Shown here piece by piece: positions 1-8,100 of a stretch of DNA of 15,164 bases. The translations under genes and the position numbers were made by a program. The first letter of the stretch is position 1. Each line of letters opens with the position of its first letter. This DNA is from an uncultured Lachnospiraceae bacterium (GTDB lineage: Bacteria > Bacillota > Clostridia > Lachnospirales > Lachnospiraceae). The stretch covers positions 1 through 15,164 of the forward strand of contig USDK01000064.1 of NCBI GenBank assembly GCA_900553355.1, read 5' to 3'. Under the pieces are notes generated by a model. The model saw only the letters and a program-made list of their open reading frames with translations, was not told the origin of the DNA and ran no database searches.

Positions 1-46
1 GCAACGCCTTGCGGAGCTGCTCAGTCTCGTAATCGGTAAAAGCCAA
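1..46 (-). CDS. 5' end of an unidentified gene running off the left edge
   Basis: Only the first 15 codons are visible. They read M(TTG)-AFTDYETEQLRKAL, a hydrophilic start with no diagnostic motif, so the product is not recognised. The TTG start was chosen because a full AAGGAGGT Shine-Dalgarno (positions 60 to 53) lies 6 nt upstream, and because a near-consensus sigma-A promoter and an inverted repeat precede it. The gene is therefore probably expressed from its own regulated promoter rather than from the metK operon on its upstream side. Confidence 0.6.
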   Translation of the reverse strand, partial: MAFTDYETEQLRKAL

Positions 47-61
47 GGTCGCACCTCCTTA

Positions 62-93
62 AATATGACCGTTTCGGTTCTTCTGGTCATATT
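62..93. promoter_or_regulatory. Inverted-repeat operator overlapping the -10 box
   Basis: AATATGACC at 62 to 70 and GGTCATATT at 85 to 93 form a perfect 9-bp inverted repeat with a 14-nt spacer. One arm overlaps the -10 hexamer and the other lies in the early transcribed region, so the full repeat would not be present in the RNA. This favours a protein-binding operator for a dimeric repressor over an RNA hairpin. A smaller nested repeat, ACCG-TTT-CGGT (68 to 78), lies inside. The binding protein is unknown. Confidence 0.55.
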
Positions 94-119
94 ATACCGC
101 GCTTTTTTCTGGTTTGCAA
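91..119 (-). promoter_or_regulatory. Sigma-A promoter for the left-edge gene
   Basis: On the minus strand there is a -35 TTGCAA (119 to 114), a 17-nt spacer and a perfect -10 TATAAT (96 to 91). Transcription would start near position 84, about 38 nt before the TTG start. The -35 matches TTGACA at four of six positions; the spacing is ideal. Confidence 0.75.
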
Positions 120-208
120 TGGGTGTGGAGAAAAAATCGCTAATCAAAAGGAGTGCAGTGTTGCAGAAAGAGACGACGGAATTCCGGTAATCGTTGTCGC
201 CACTGTAA

Positions 209-784
209 AAGAAACCATATCGTAAAAAGGCATCAGAACGAAGCATTGAAATTGAGTTTATCCGAAAACTCCATGCATTCCACAAAGATGACCGCATCCA
301 GAAGATCATCGCTGAAACCGGGAAAACAGAAGGCCTGGTTCACATTTTCTCTGCCATGGAGTGCTGTAATACTTACAAGCCATGGCATGATAAGACAACC
401 GGAAAGACTTTCCTGAAGTTTGACCAGAGCAAGTGCCTTCATTACTATTTCTATTTTATCGACAGGGAACTCGGTCTCTGCTATCTCCGCGTTCCTACAT
501 GGCCGCCTTTCCGGCTTCAGTTTTACATGAACGGCCATAACCTGCTTGCCTATAAGCTGGATAAAAAACAGATTGCTTACCGGATGCAGGATAATGCGTT
601 CCTTGAAATTTCCGATATAGAGGCGGCCCAGAAACTTTCTGACCGTATCAACCCGGAAGGACTCCACAAAGTTCTTGATGCTTTCGCCAGACGCTACAGT
701 CCTGTTCCAGAATCTCTTGGGCTCGGTTATACATGGACCGCACTTTATCGGCAAATGATGATCTTCCTTTATAATCTGCAATAA
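209..784 (+). pseudogene. Fragment of a mobile-element-associated protein
   Basis: This is the only plausible plus-strand coding signal. The frame is open from just after an in-frame TAA at 206 to 208 to a stop at 782 to 784, giving about 190 codons. Its first ATG is at 356, but coherent protein-like sequence (RKKASERSIEIEFIRKLH and onward) runs upstream of that ATG with no start codon. Two other frames upstream carry Cys-rich, zinc-ribbon-like pieces (for example RCRHCKRNH), consistent with a frameshifted N-terminus. The core with HYYFYFIDRELGLCY and RVPTWPPFRLQFYMNGHN resembles, from memory, a multicopy conserved family found in mobile elements; I cannot name it. The protein appears truncated at both ends and is most likely non-functional. 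Confidence 0.5.
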
Positions 785-1191
785 AATCCCCTCAGTCCCG
801 GCAATACTGCCATTGGGGATTGTTCTGAAACTGATCGCGGAGCAGATGGTAGAAGGATGCTAATTCTGTTTTTCCGAGTTCTTTTTTCTGAGACAATTTT
901 AACCGGAACATAATTGGGGAACTCCCTCTGCAGGATCCTCATGGCCTCCGGGAACGGAATCCCGTCTACCTCCTGTAAAAATTTCAAGGCATATTTCCCG
1001 CCCATATCCTGTGATTTCCAGTGCCAGATACTGCTGATTTCATTGATCTTAAAGCTGTCATGGTCAATCAGTTCATACTCATGCTGAAGGTATTTACATT
1101 TTTTCAGCCTTCCTGGTTCACACCGCCTCAGGTAATCGATAGTCAGGATCTGGCCGGCAGCCTTGATCTCTTCCTGTGTATACCATGCCAT
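769..1191 (-). pseudogene. Truncated DUF3991/Toprim-type protein, N-terminal part only
   Basis: The first roughly 95 residues fit the N-terminal domain of DUF3991/Toprim-like proteins common on Clostridia conjugative elements: MAWYTQEEIKAAGQ, then HDSFKI, then WHWKSQDMGGKYALKFL and a DGIPFPEAMRIL helix. Family members are usually several hundred residues long and carry a Toprim domain further on; none is present here. After about residue 100 the sequence loses family character and stops at 769, inside the mobile-element fragment on the other strand. The ATG (1191 to 1189) overlaps the metK TGA by one base (TGATG), so translation is probably coupled to metK. Truncation by insertion or deletion is the simplest reading. 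The family assignment is from remembered N-terminal features and is moderate. Confidence 0.5.
785..821. repeat. Hairpin just after the mobile-element fragment
   Basis: AATCCCC (785 to 791) pairs with GGGGATT (815 to 821), and an inner GGCA/TGCC pair (800 to 803 and 808 to 811) extends the structure. It begins directly after the stop codon of the plus-strand fragment. No U-tract follows on either strand, so it is not a standard terminator. It could be an end structure of the inserted element or chance. Confidence 0.3.
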
Positions 1192-2348
1192 CAGATAATT
1201 GCGGAGCGAAGCTGGTCCGCCTTATCTGTCCGCTCCCATGGGAACTCCTTCCTGCCGAAATGCCCGTACACCGCTGTCTGCGCATAGATCGGGCGTTTCA
1301 GGCGGAGCTGCTGGATGATCTGAAAAGGCGTCAATCCGAACACCAGCGGAATTGCCGCGGCAAGGCAGTCATCTTCACACACGGTTCCGGTTCCGTAAGT
1401 GTCTACCTGTATCATCACCGGTTCTGCCATGCCGATGGCATAGGCCAGGGTTATCAGACACTTTTCCGCCAGTCCTGCGGCTACGATATTCTTTGAGATA
1501 TACCGTGCCATGTATGCCCCGGAACGGTCTACCTTGCTGGCATCCTTCCCGGAAAATGCTCCGCCGCCATGAGGAACCACACTTCCATATGCATCCACCA
1601 TCAGCTTTCTCCCGGTCAGCCCGGTGTCCGCTTCCATGCCTCCCACAATAAACCTGCCGGATGGGTTAATGATGATCTTTGTATCCGGATCCGCTGGCAG
1701 GGGACGCAGAGCCGGGAGCAGCACTTTCTGCCGGATCTCACGCTCCAGATCTTTCAAGTCTTTTTCTTCTACATGCTGGCACGACACGATCACCGTATCC
1801 AGACGGACAGGTTCAAGGCCGTCATATTCCACTGTCACCTGCGCTTTCCCATCCGGCAGGATTCCCCGGATATACCCGCTTTTTCTTGCCGCATCCAGTT
1901 CCCGGACAATCCGGTTGGCAAGCAGGACCGGCATGGAGATCATCTGGGGATTCTCCCTGCAGGCGTAGCCCGTCATAATCCCCTGATCCCCGGCGCCCAT
2001 ACTCCATTCCTCTTCTGTCCCGGAATTATTTCTCTTCTCTCTGGAAGTTTGAACCCCCTGTGCGATATCCGGACTCTGCCTGTGGATCAGGGCGTCAAAC
2101 AAAAAGTCTTTCGGATCATATCCAATCCGCTCTACTACACCCTCTGCCAGCCCCAGCACATCCGGCTCATACCTGCTTGTGATCTCCCCGGCAAGGAGCA
2201 CCGTTCCCTTGGTTGCCAGCACTTCGCAGGCAACACGGGCATCCGGATCCTCTTTCAGACAGGCATCCAGAATGGTGTCTGCGATCTGATCGCATACCTT
2301 ATCTGGATGGCCTTCTGTTACGGATTCTGCTGTATAAAATCTCTTCAT
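1191..2348 (-). CDS. metK: S-adenosylmethionine synthetase (methionine adenosyltransferase)
   Basis: Makes S-adenosylmethionine from methionine and ATP in the cytoplasm. The 385-residue product is full length for the family. Visible motifs are GHPDK (13 to 17), the methionine/ATP-loop signature GAGDQG (118 to 123), the glycine-rich GGGAFSGKD (261 to 269) with following KVDRSGAY, and a C-terminal WERTDKADQL close to the usual WEKTD. The ATG at 2348 is chosen because an AAAGGA ribosome site lies just upstream; a longer in-frame start would lie inside the terminator hairpin. It overlaps the downstream DUF3991/Toprim remnant (TGATG). As metK is normally a chromosomal housekeeping gene, this is probably an accessory copy carried by the element, perhaps feeding the C5 methyltransferase encoded on the same strand; that link is inference. 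Confidence 0.95.
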   Translation of the reverse strand: MKRFYTAESVTEGHPDKVCDQIADTILDACLKEDPDARVACEVLATKGTVLLAGEITSRYEPDVLGLAEGVVERIGYDPKDFLFDALIHRQSPDIAQGVQTSREKRNNSGTEEEWSMGAGDQGIMTGYACRENPQMISMPVLLANRIVRELDAARKSGYIRGILPDGKAQVTVEYDGLEPVRLDTVIVSCQHVEEKDLKDLEREIRQKVLLPALRPLPADPDTKIIINPSGRFIVGGMEADTGLTGRKLMVDAYGSVVPHGGGAFSGKDASKVDRSGAYMARYISKNIVAAGLAEKCLITLAYAIGMAEPVMIQVDTYGTGTVCEDDCLAAAIPLVFGLTPFQIIQQLRLKRPIYAQTAVYGHFGRKEFPWERTDKADQLRSAII

Positions 2349-2374
2349 TGTATTTTCCTTTCTTTCAAGCATAG

Positions 2375-2406
2375 AAAAAGGACGCATCCACTTTTGGACA
2401 CGTCCT
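2375..2406 (-). terminator. Intrinsic terminator between fic and metK
   Basis: On the minus strand AGGACG-TG-TCCA-AAAG-TGGA-TG-CGTCCT is followed by TTTTT. The 6-bp outer stem and 4-bp inner stem flank a TG/TG internal loop, with an AAAG apex. It lies about 20 nt after the fic stop and ends 26 nt before the metK ATG, so it either ends the MNT-HEPN-Fic transcript or acts as an attenuator for metK. Confidence 0.75.
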
Positions 2407-2427
2407 CATATTTCTACGATTCTCATT

Positions 2428-3330
2428 CTATCTGTTTTGCATATGTTTCATTTCTTTTTTCTGTTTTTCCCGGTCTTTGGATAGTTTCAAAGCCAAACTG
2501 CGGACTCTGTCAAAAGATTCCAGTTCGCTTTTCAACAAAACATAGACCATTTCTGAGAGGTCTTCCCTTTTGTCATACCTTCTGAATGCTTCCCGGTACT
2601 TCCCAGTCGGCGGGATTGAGACAGGCAGAAAACCGCTATTGATCAACTGCTGATTTATGATCATCCTCCCGGTCCTGCCATTCCCATCTGAAAAAGGATG
2701 GATCCGTTCAAACCGGACATGACTGGCTGCAATCTTTTCAAAAATCTCTTTCACTGTTGCCGCCTCTATATTTGTCTCCCTGAGCCAGTTTTCCATAAGC
2801 GTCGGGACATCCTGTGGATCCGGCGGATAGTACACAGCCTCAGACAGGTTTCCGATGTACACCGAGGTCTCTCTGTATTCGCCCTGCATATGTCTGATAT
2901 AGCCATTTGCCTGCTTAATCCACTCTTCATCAATTGTTTTTTTCGCAAATGGGAGCAGCATTTTCCGAATCGCATAGTAGGCATTTTTCGCATCTGTGTA
3001 TTCAGAATAGGTATGGTTTGATCTTACTTCATCATAATCAATTACTGCAATTGTTTCTTCCAGTGACAGGGTATTCCCTTCGATTGCGTTCGTACTCCAT
3101 GAAAACCTCTTGGCAAAGTCTTCCGTAAATGGCTGACTAATCAGTGGGTTTTCCATATGTTGAAAAATTTCTTCTTTTTCTGTTTCAATCTGTAAGATCC
3201 GATTTTCGTTGTCAAATAGTGGCATGATATCTGTCTCTCCATATATATATTCAAGTCTTGACGCAGAATCCGGATTTTCTGCAGCTAGCATAATATTTTT
3301 CCAGATCCGATTTTCTCTCCTATTCTTCAT
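2428..3330 (-). CDS. Fic family protein (AMP transferase), N-terminally auto-inhibited type
   Basis: Fic enzymes transfer AMP, or sometimes another nucleotide part, to hydroxyl groups of target proteins. The 300-residue protein has the complete active-site motif HPFSDGNGRTGR (211 to 222), including the catalytic His211, the acidic Asp215 and the phosphate-binding loop. An inhibitory-helix motif (S/T)xxxE(G/N) is seen as TNAIEG (80 to 85), placing it among Fic proteins whose inhibitor is fused at the N-terminus; Glu84 would block ATP. The N-terminal region resembles the Fic/DOC N-terminal domain and the C-terminus is a Lys-rich helix. The ATG overlaps the end of the HEPN gene by 11 nt and has no strong ribosome site, so coupling is likely. 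Targets are unknown. With MNT and HEPN upstream it forms a stress- or defence-like cluster. Confidence 0.9.
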   Translation of the reverse strand: MKNRRENRIWKNIMLAAENPDSASRLEYIYGETDIMPLFDNENRILQIETEKEEIFQHMENPLISQPFTEDFAKRFSWSTNAIEGNTLSLEETIAVIDYDEVRSNHTYSEYTDAKNAYYAIRKMLLPFAKKTIDEEWIKQANGYIRHMQGEYRETSVYIGNLSEAVYYPPDPQDVPTLMENWLRETNIEAATVKEIFEKIAASHVRFERIHPFSDGNGRTGRMIINQQLINSGFLPVSIPPTGKYREAFRRYDKREDLSEMVYVLLKSELESFDRVRSLALKLSKDREKQKKEMKHMQNR

Positions 3331-3718
3331 CAGGAAGGTCTTCTGCCATTTTCTTTTTTCCCTTTTTCTTAGAAATGTATGCCTCCACAGCTTTTATAAA
3401 TGCTTCTGCATGCTCTATCTGGAAAGCAGATTCTTCTTTTGAGGCGAGGAAAAAATCGCTATAGTCGCACTTCTCCCTGATTCGATATGCGCCATCAATA
3501 ATCTTATAAATTCCACGTTCAAATTCACCGGTATGGACATAGTACTGATTAAAATGAGCAATTACGGAACTGTGCTTGGAAGCATCAAAACCGTCTAAGA
3601 TATTTACAGCCCGGATACTGTGGAAAATCGCATAATAAGAGCGATTGATCGCTGCTTTGAACAATCCGGAATCGTGGTTCACATGGGCTGCCTGCAGATC
3701 TTCTTTTGCCCGTTCCAA
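3320..3718 (-). CDS. HEPN-domain protein, probable toxin partner of the MNT protein, 5' end damaged
   Basis: HEPN proteins paired with MNT proteins are often RNase toxins (HepT type). The domain shows R-SYYAIF-H (Arg26 to His33 counted from the TTG at 3718), the RX4-6H pattern of HEPN RNases, within the typical INRSYYAIFHS context. The C-terminus is Lys-rich then acidic. The expected start is an ATG at 3747 forming ATGA with the MNT stop, but that frame is off by one nucleotide, and the HEPN frame itself has a TGA at 3727 to 3725, just before YRLERAKEDL-like sequence. Only TTG at 3718 remains, without a clear ribosome site. The product may lack about 13 N-terminal residues or not be made; sequencing error is possible. 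The core is intact and the stop overlaps fic by 11 nt. Confidence 0.7.
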   Translation of the reverse strand: MERAKEDLQAAHVNHDSGLFKAAINRSYYAIFHSIRAVNILDGFDASKHSSVIAHFNQYYVHTGEFERGIYKIIDGAYRIREKCDYSDFFLASKEESAFQIEHAEAFIKAVEAYISKKKGKKKMAEDLPDEE

Positions 3719-3743
3719 CCGGTATCAGCACAAGGTTTCTCTC

Positions 3744-4094
3744 TCATGCTGCATAGACTATGACTCCTTCCCGCTTCACGTTCTGATAGAACGGCGATAT
3801 TGCCTTCCAATCTTGATACTCCTGATATTTTACATCAATGATGGAAAACACCTTCATATACTTCAGTGCGAGATCTGTAGACACATCACTGAGTTTTTCA
3901 TCGTACTCCCGCAATTGTGCGTCCGTGCCATCTACTAAAACCAAAATATCCACATCGGAATCTTCTGTCTGGGTTCCTCTGGCAACAGAGCCGTACAGGA
4001 TCACTGCTTTTAAACGCTCCCCATACACATGTTGAAGGAGTTCTGCCATCTCTTGTAATATTTTCCTTAATCTTTCGTCCTTAATCTTATCCAT
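3744..4094 (-). CDS. MNT-type minimal nucleotidyltransferase, probable antitoxin
   Basis: A 116-residue protein of the polymerase-beta-like fold. It has the exact MNT signature GSX10DXD: Gly35-Ser36, then ten residues, then Asp47-Val48-Asp49, in YGSVARG and SDVDILV. Asp87 in SIIDV could be the third carboxylate. In characterised HEPN-MNT modules the MNT protein silences the HEPN RNase by adding AMP to a conserved Tyr; here that role is inferred from the neighbour. The start is supported by an AGGAGG site (4108 to 4103) 8 nt upstream and by an extended -10 promoter. It is the first gene of an MNT-HEPN-Fic unit. Confidence 0.88.
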   Translation of the reverse strand: MDKIKDERLRKILQEMAELLQHVYGERLKAVILYGSVARGTQTEDSDVDILVLVDGTDAQLREYDEKLSDVSTDLALKYMKVFSIIDVKYQEYQDWKAISPFYQNVKREGVIVYAA

Positions 4095-4133
4095 GATGCC
4101 GACCTCCTGTCAAATTTAGGATTACCTTTGGGT

Positions 4134-4149
4134 CAACCTTAGTATACCA
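4134..4149 (-). promoter_or_regulatory. Extended -10 promoter for the MNT-HEPN-Fic unit
   Basis: TGGTATACT on the minus strand (4149 to 4141) is an extended -10 element with the TATACT hexamer at 4146 to 4141. No good -35 lies 17 nt upstream, which fits an extended -10 class. The start would be near 4134, giving a leader of about 40 nt with AGGAGG at 4108 to 4103. Confidence 0.45.
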
Positions 4150-4343
4150 CACTACTGCCTGCTTATCTATCAGAAAGAATATTCAGTCTTTTCCATGCTG
4201 CTGCGATACTACACCCAGACTACACTGTCTTTTTCAAACACTCTTCTCTTTTCCATTTCTGGAAAAGACTCTTCCTGCAGACATAGAGCTGATACACAGC
4301 AACAGAACGTTTCCTGAACCCAGGCTTTCAAACACTTCCCGGC
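4150..4343. other. Non-coding gap between the sortase and MNT units
   Basis: No convincing gene, RNA or U-tract terminator is seen here on either strand. It holds one 8-bp hairpin (listed separately) and a short direct repeat, TTTCAAACACT, near 4232 and 4327, just after the sortase stop. It separates the six-gene surface/methyltransferase operon from the toxin-antitoxin-like unit. Confidence 0.5.
4247..4268. repeat. 8-bp inverted repeat downstream of the sortase gene
   Basis: TCTTTTCC and GGAAAAGA flank a 6-nt loop. It is placed where a terminator of the upstream operon could be, about 75 nt after the sortase stop, but no U-run follows on the minus strand. It may be a weak or factor-dependent terminator, an mRNA 3'-end stabiliser, or chance. 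Confidence 0.35.
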
Positions 4344-5102
4344 TTACCGGACTGCGATCACCACGGTCCTGGCGCCGTCCCACTCATAGGCGCAGGTCAC
4401 CAGCGTCAACACAGTGTGGCAATCCGCCACATTTTCTCCGGTTTCAAACAGTTCCTGCGACTTTGCCCGTTCCACATACTCTTTCAGGCTTACCTCATCC
4501 GGGAAATCCACCTTTGTAAACGGAAACTTCCTGATATCCGTCTTTAATACGGACACTACGGTATACTCTTCCAGCCCTTTTTCCGTCTGGAAGAACACGT
4601 TCCTGTGGGCTGCCCAGAACGCTGCGTCTTCATACTGCTCCAGATTCCCGAACATCGCGCCGCTGTTCATGTTATGGCCGTAAATGATCCGGTTTAGGCC
4701 GTCCTCTGCCGGACAGTTCCACTGGAGGAACAGGCTGCCGTTTATATTATATTCTCCCCGATAGTTTCGCCTGAGGTAGAATTCCGGGTTCTCTTTCCCG
4801 CTCTGCAGTACCGGGTAATCGACATTTGTACCGGGGATGATAAGCCATTCCCGCACATCCGGATACTGCGCCTGCAGTGCAGACAGATTCACCGCCTGCA
4901 CACCTGCCTCTTTCCCAGCGGATTCCCCTTCCGGGGCAGGGTCCCCGGTTTCTCCCGGGAACCTCTCCTTCAACTCCTCCTTCTGGCTCTGGTTCTCATA
5001 GGGCATCCATACCATTTCATAGCAGAATGCTCCAAGGCAAAAGGCACATACCAGCAGCAATAATATCTGCAGGAAACTAATCCTGCGTCTCTTTTTTCTC
5101 AC
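4344..5102 (-). CDS. srtB: Class B sortase
   Basis: A membrane-bound transpeptidase that cleaves a sorting motif and attaches surface proteins to peptidoglycan or pilin. A basic N-terminus precedes one membrane segment (ISFLQILLLLVCAFCLGAF), giving an N-in, C-out topology. The catalytic triad is visible: His in IIYGHNM, Cys in LVTCAYEW and Arg in DGARTVV near the C-terminus. The TCAYE context and about 250 residues fit class B. The GTG at 5102 is preferred, with AGAGGA 8 nt upstream and a 26-nt overlap with the surface-protein gene; an in-frame TTG at 5138 would add 12 residues but has a poor ribosome site. Direct overlap with a VPKTG-bearing protein makes that protein the likely substrate. 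Confidence 0.9.
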   Translation of the reverse strand: MRKKRRRISFLQILLLLVCAFCLGAFCYEMVWMPYENQSQKEELKERFPGETGDPAPEGESAGKEAGVQAVNLSALQAQYPDVREWLIIPGTNVDYPVLQSGKENPEFYLRRNYRGEYNINGSLFLQWNCPAEDGLNRIIYGHNMNSGAMFGNLEQYEDAAFWAAHRNVFFQTEKGLEEYTVVSVLKTDIRKFPFTKVDFPDEVSLKEYVERAKSQELFETGENVADCHTVLTLVTCAYEWDGARTVVIAVR

Positions 5103-8100
5103 CAGATGTTTCCTCTGCCTTTGTTCCGGCCGGCTCAATATCCTGATCCAGCCTCTCTGCTCTCACCTTTTTCCTGCGGTAGACCGTGATTCCCACAAAA
5201 GCGCCTGCCGCTGCGATGCAGAGGATCAGCAGAGCCAACGGCCTTCCCGGATTATCTCCGGTCTTGGGAACGGACGGTGTTTCCACCGGCGTCTTCTCAT
5301 TGGTCACATTCAACTCCACGAGGATCTGCCCGTTCTTTTCCCCATCCAGCTCAAAAATTACTTCATGGGGCGTCTCATCCAACTGATACCCCTCCGGTGC
5401 TTTTGTCTCCACCACTTCGTAATGGAAGAGTTCCTTTACACCTGTCTCATCGTAACTTCCAATCAGCAGGTCTTCGCTCTCCGCCTGTCCGTTCTCGTCT
5501 GTAACAAGGCTTCCAGCTGTCTCTCCTGTGGTCGTATTGCGGATTTCAAATTCCGCTCCGGCAAGGGCATCTCCTGTCTCAGCGTCTGTCTTTGTAAGGA
5601 AGATCCTTCCGTAGACAAACTCGTTCTGCATGGCAACATGCTGGACTTCCCCGGTATCCTCAAGGGTAAACTTCACATCCTCCGCCATGGTATATCCGTC
5701 AATAGTCTGGATCTCACGAAGGGTCAGTTCTTCCCCAACCGGAAGATACTCGATCCGGTGCTCTGTTCCATCAGATACCCACTCATCCAGCACTTCTTCC
5801 TCGCTGTTCAGCACCTGAAGCTTCACGCCTACAAGTTCTGTATCCCCAGTGATATCCGTCTTGCTGACGTCTACTTTGGAGAAATCATCTTCCATCTCCA
5901 CTTTTGTGATGCTGCCGTCTTCCTTTACCGTAAACTCCACGTCCTGTGCCGTTACATAACCATCTGCATTGGGTGCTGTCTCTTCGTGCAGGACATAGTT
6001 TCCTTCCGGAAGAGCATATTCGATGTGTTCCTCTGTTGTGGTCACCCACTCCCGGATCACAGTTCCCTCTTCATCCAGGATCTGCAGTTTTGCTCCCACA
6101 ACCGGTTCTCCGGTAACGATATCCGTCTTCGTAAACTGGGTCTCTGTGGGCTGGTTCTCCACCTCTTTCTCAAAGGTGATCACAGTTTCATTCTGGTTCT
6201 CATAAACTGCGTCAATCTCCCAGATCTCTTCGTTGGGAAGATATCCCGGAAGCCTCTGTTCCTCTTTCACATAATATTTCTCGTGGATCAGGTCGCTGTC
6301 AAAGGTGACCGTGCCATCCTCCCCGGTGGCTTTCGTCTCGATCAGGGCATCTTTTTCAATCAGGACATTTCCCTGTGCATCAGTGATATCCTCTCCTGCA
6401 TACAGTCCAAAGACAACTCCTTCCAGTGCTTCCCCGGATACTGCATCTTTCTTCTTGGCAGTAATCTGGATCTTCTGTCGTTCATTGTGGTAAGCCACAT
6501 CTTCATAAACAACTGCCACCGTGTCATCCTCTGCAGTCAGAGTAAACTCCTTCTGCTCCTGATTCAGGACGAATCCGGTTCCGGCTGTTGTCTCTTTCAG
6601 GTAATAACTTCCGAGCGGCAGTCCGTCCGCCACTGCTTTTCCTTCTGCATCTGTGGTCAGGGTTGCTACAAGGTCATCCTTTTCATAGCGGATAACCCGG
6701 TTGCCGTTCGCATCTACAGCACCATCCGGGGAGTAGATGGTATCTTTCGCATAGAGTTCAAATACTGCTCCCTCCACTCCGGACTCTTCATAAAGGAACT
6801 CTCTCTGGATTCCGATATCTGCTGATTCATCCCCCGTCACCGTATCCACCAGGTCTGACAGAAGATCAGCCGCTTTCTCGAGGATGGACTCTCCTTTTAC
6901 CTCTACCAGCTTCTCGCCAGTCTTGGTCAATGTCAGGCTGCCGGTCTGTTCCTCGTTGTACTGGATCACTTCCACGATATACGCCCCGGTATCCGGATCA
7001 ATCTGATGAGGCGTATCCGCATTGATCACAAGTTCGATGGGTTCTGTGGGTTCTGTCTCGTATCCCTGTCTTACGAATCCTTCCGGTGCCTGGATCTCTT
7101 CGATCCGGTAATGGCCTGCTTTCAGTTCTTCAGGCAGTACCAGATAACCTTCGTCATTGGTAGAAAATTCGGAAATCTTCCCTTTCTCCGGATAGTTGAC
7201 CACCTGCTCCACAAACTCTTCTTTCTCGCAGTCATAAATCTTGTATGTAGCGGAATTCTTCAGTACATTCTGGTTGGTCTGGGTATCCTTCTTGATGATC
7301 TTCAGCAGGAACTCAAAGGGACGGTCATCAAATACCCGCCACTGCTGGGGCTCCCGGCTGTCCTCGTTCACCGTTACGATAAATGGATTGACCTGCTTTA
7401 AGTTCTCCGGAGTCTTTGTCTCCACAACGACATACTGTCCGTAGGGCAGCTCCACGCTCTTTGCATAGCCGGATTCATCGGTTACCAGAACCGGGACTTC
7501 CACTGCTTCTCCGTTCTCATAGGTTACCGCCGGATCTTCCTCTGAAAAATCATAAGCGGTAAAATCTTCTGCTGTAAAAGCAGAACCGTTGGACGGCTGT
7601 AACGTGCCGTTTTTCACCTGCGACAGCTCGCTGATCAGATAAACCGTGAACTCCGCGCCTGCTACAAGGTCTGTCTCTGTCTGTTCTCCGTCCTCACTGA
7701 TCTTGATGATCTGGAATGCCTGTTTCATGACCTGTTCTGTCACTGTCTCCGCTGCAGTCACAACTTCAACTTCCTGCCCTTCATAGCTTAAAGTCACATC
7801 ATACTCAGTCTCATCCAGAAGATAGCCTTCCGGTGCTGTGATCTCTTTAATGTACATCTCGCCCAGATACAGGTTCTCGAACACGATCTCACCGCTTTCC
7901 CCAAAGGTCTGCTGTGCGATCAGGCTGCCAGCCTCATAGAGTACGCCTGTGCCGTCCGGGTTCTGGATATCTGCCCTTGCATAAAGACCATATACCGCTC
8001 CGGCAAGCTGTGCATCGCCTTGTGACAGGAACTCTTCCGTGTCAACATCCTGTTTCTCCACGGTGATCTTCCCTTTGACTCTGGTATCCACAGCGCTGAT

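Noticed and set aside
233..781. Minus-strand frame of 182 codons opposite the mobile-element fragment
   Set aside because: The plus strand carries coherent aromatic-rich family-like sequence; the minus frame does not resemble a protein family.
2349..2427. SAM riboswitch upstream of metK
   Set aside because: Only about 80 nt are available and they hold a simple terminator hairpin; no S-box core, kink-turn or SMK-type pairing with the ribosome site was seen.
1569..2585. Long plus-strand frame of 338 codons opposite metK
   Set aside because: It is the antisense shadow of metK, which has full family motifs; the plus frame is Cys/His/Phe-rich without domain character and has no sensible ribosome site.
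3719..3747. HEPN gene starting at the ATGA-overlapping ATG at 3747
   Set aside because: That ATG is in a different frame and runs into unrelated codons; the HEPN frame upstream of 3718 is closed by TGA.
4150..4343. Small RNA or tRNA gene in the gap after the sortase
   Set aside because: No cloverleaf, promoter-terminator pair or U-tract; only a plain 8-bp hairpin and a short direct repeat.
5365..6825. Plus-strand frame of 486 codons inside the surface-protein gene
   Set aside because: Antisense of repetitive Cna-B coding sequence. The opposite frame is one continuous, domain-structured 1564-residue protein.
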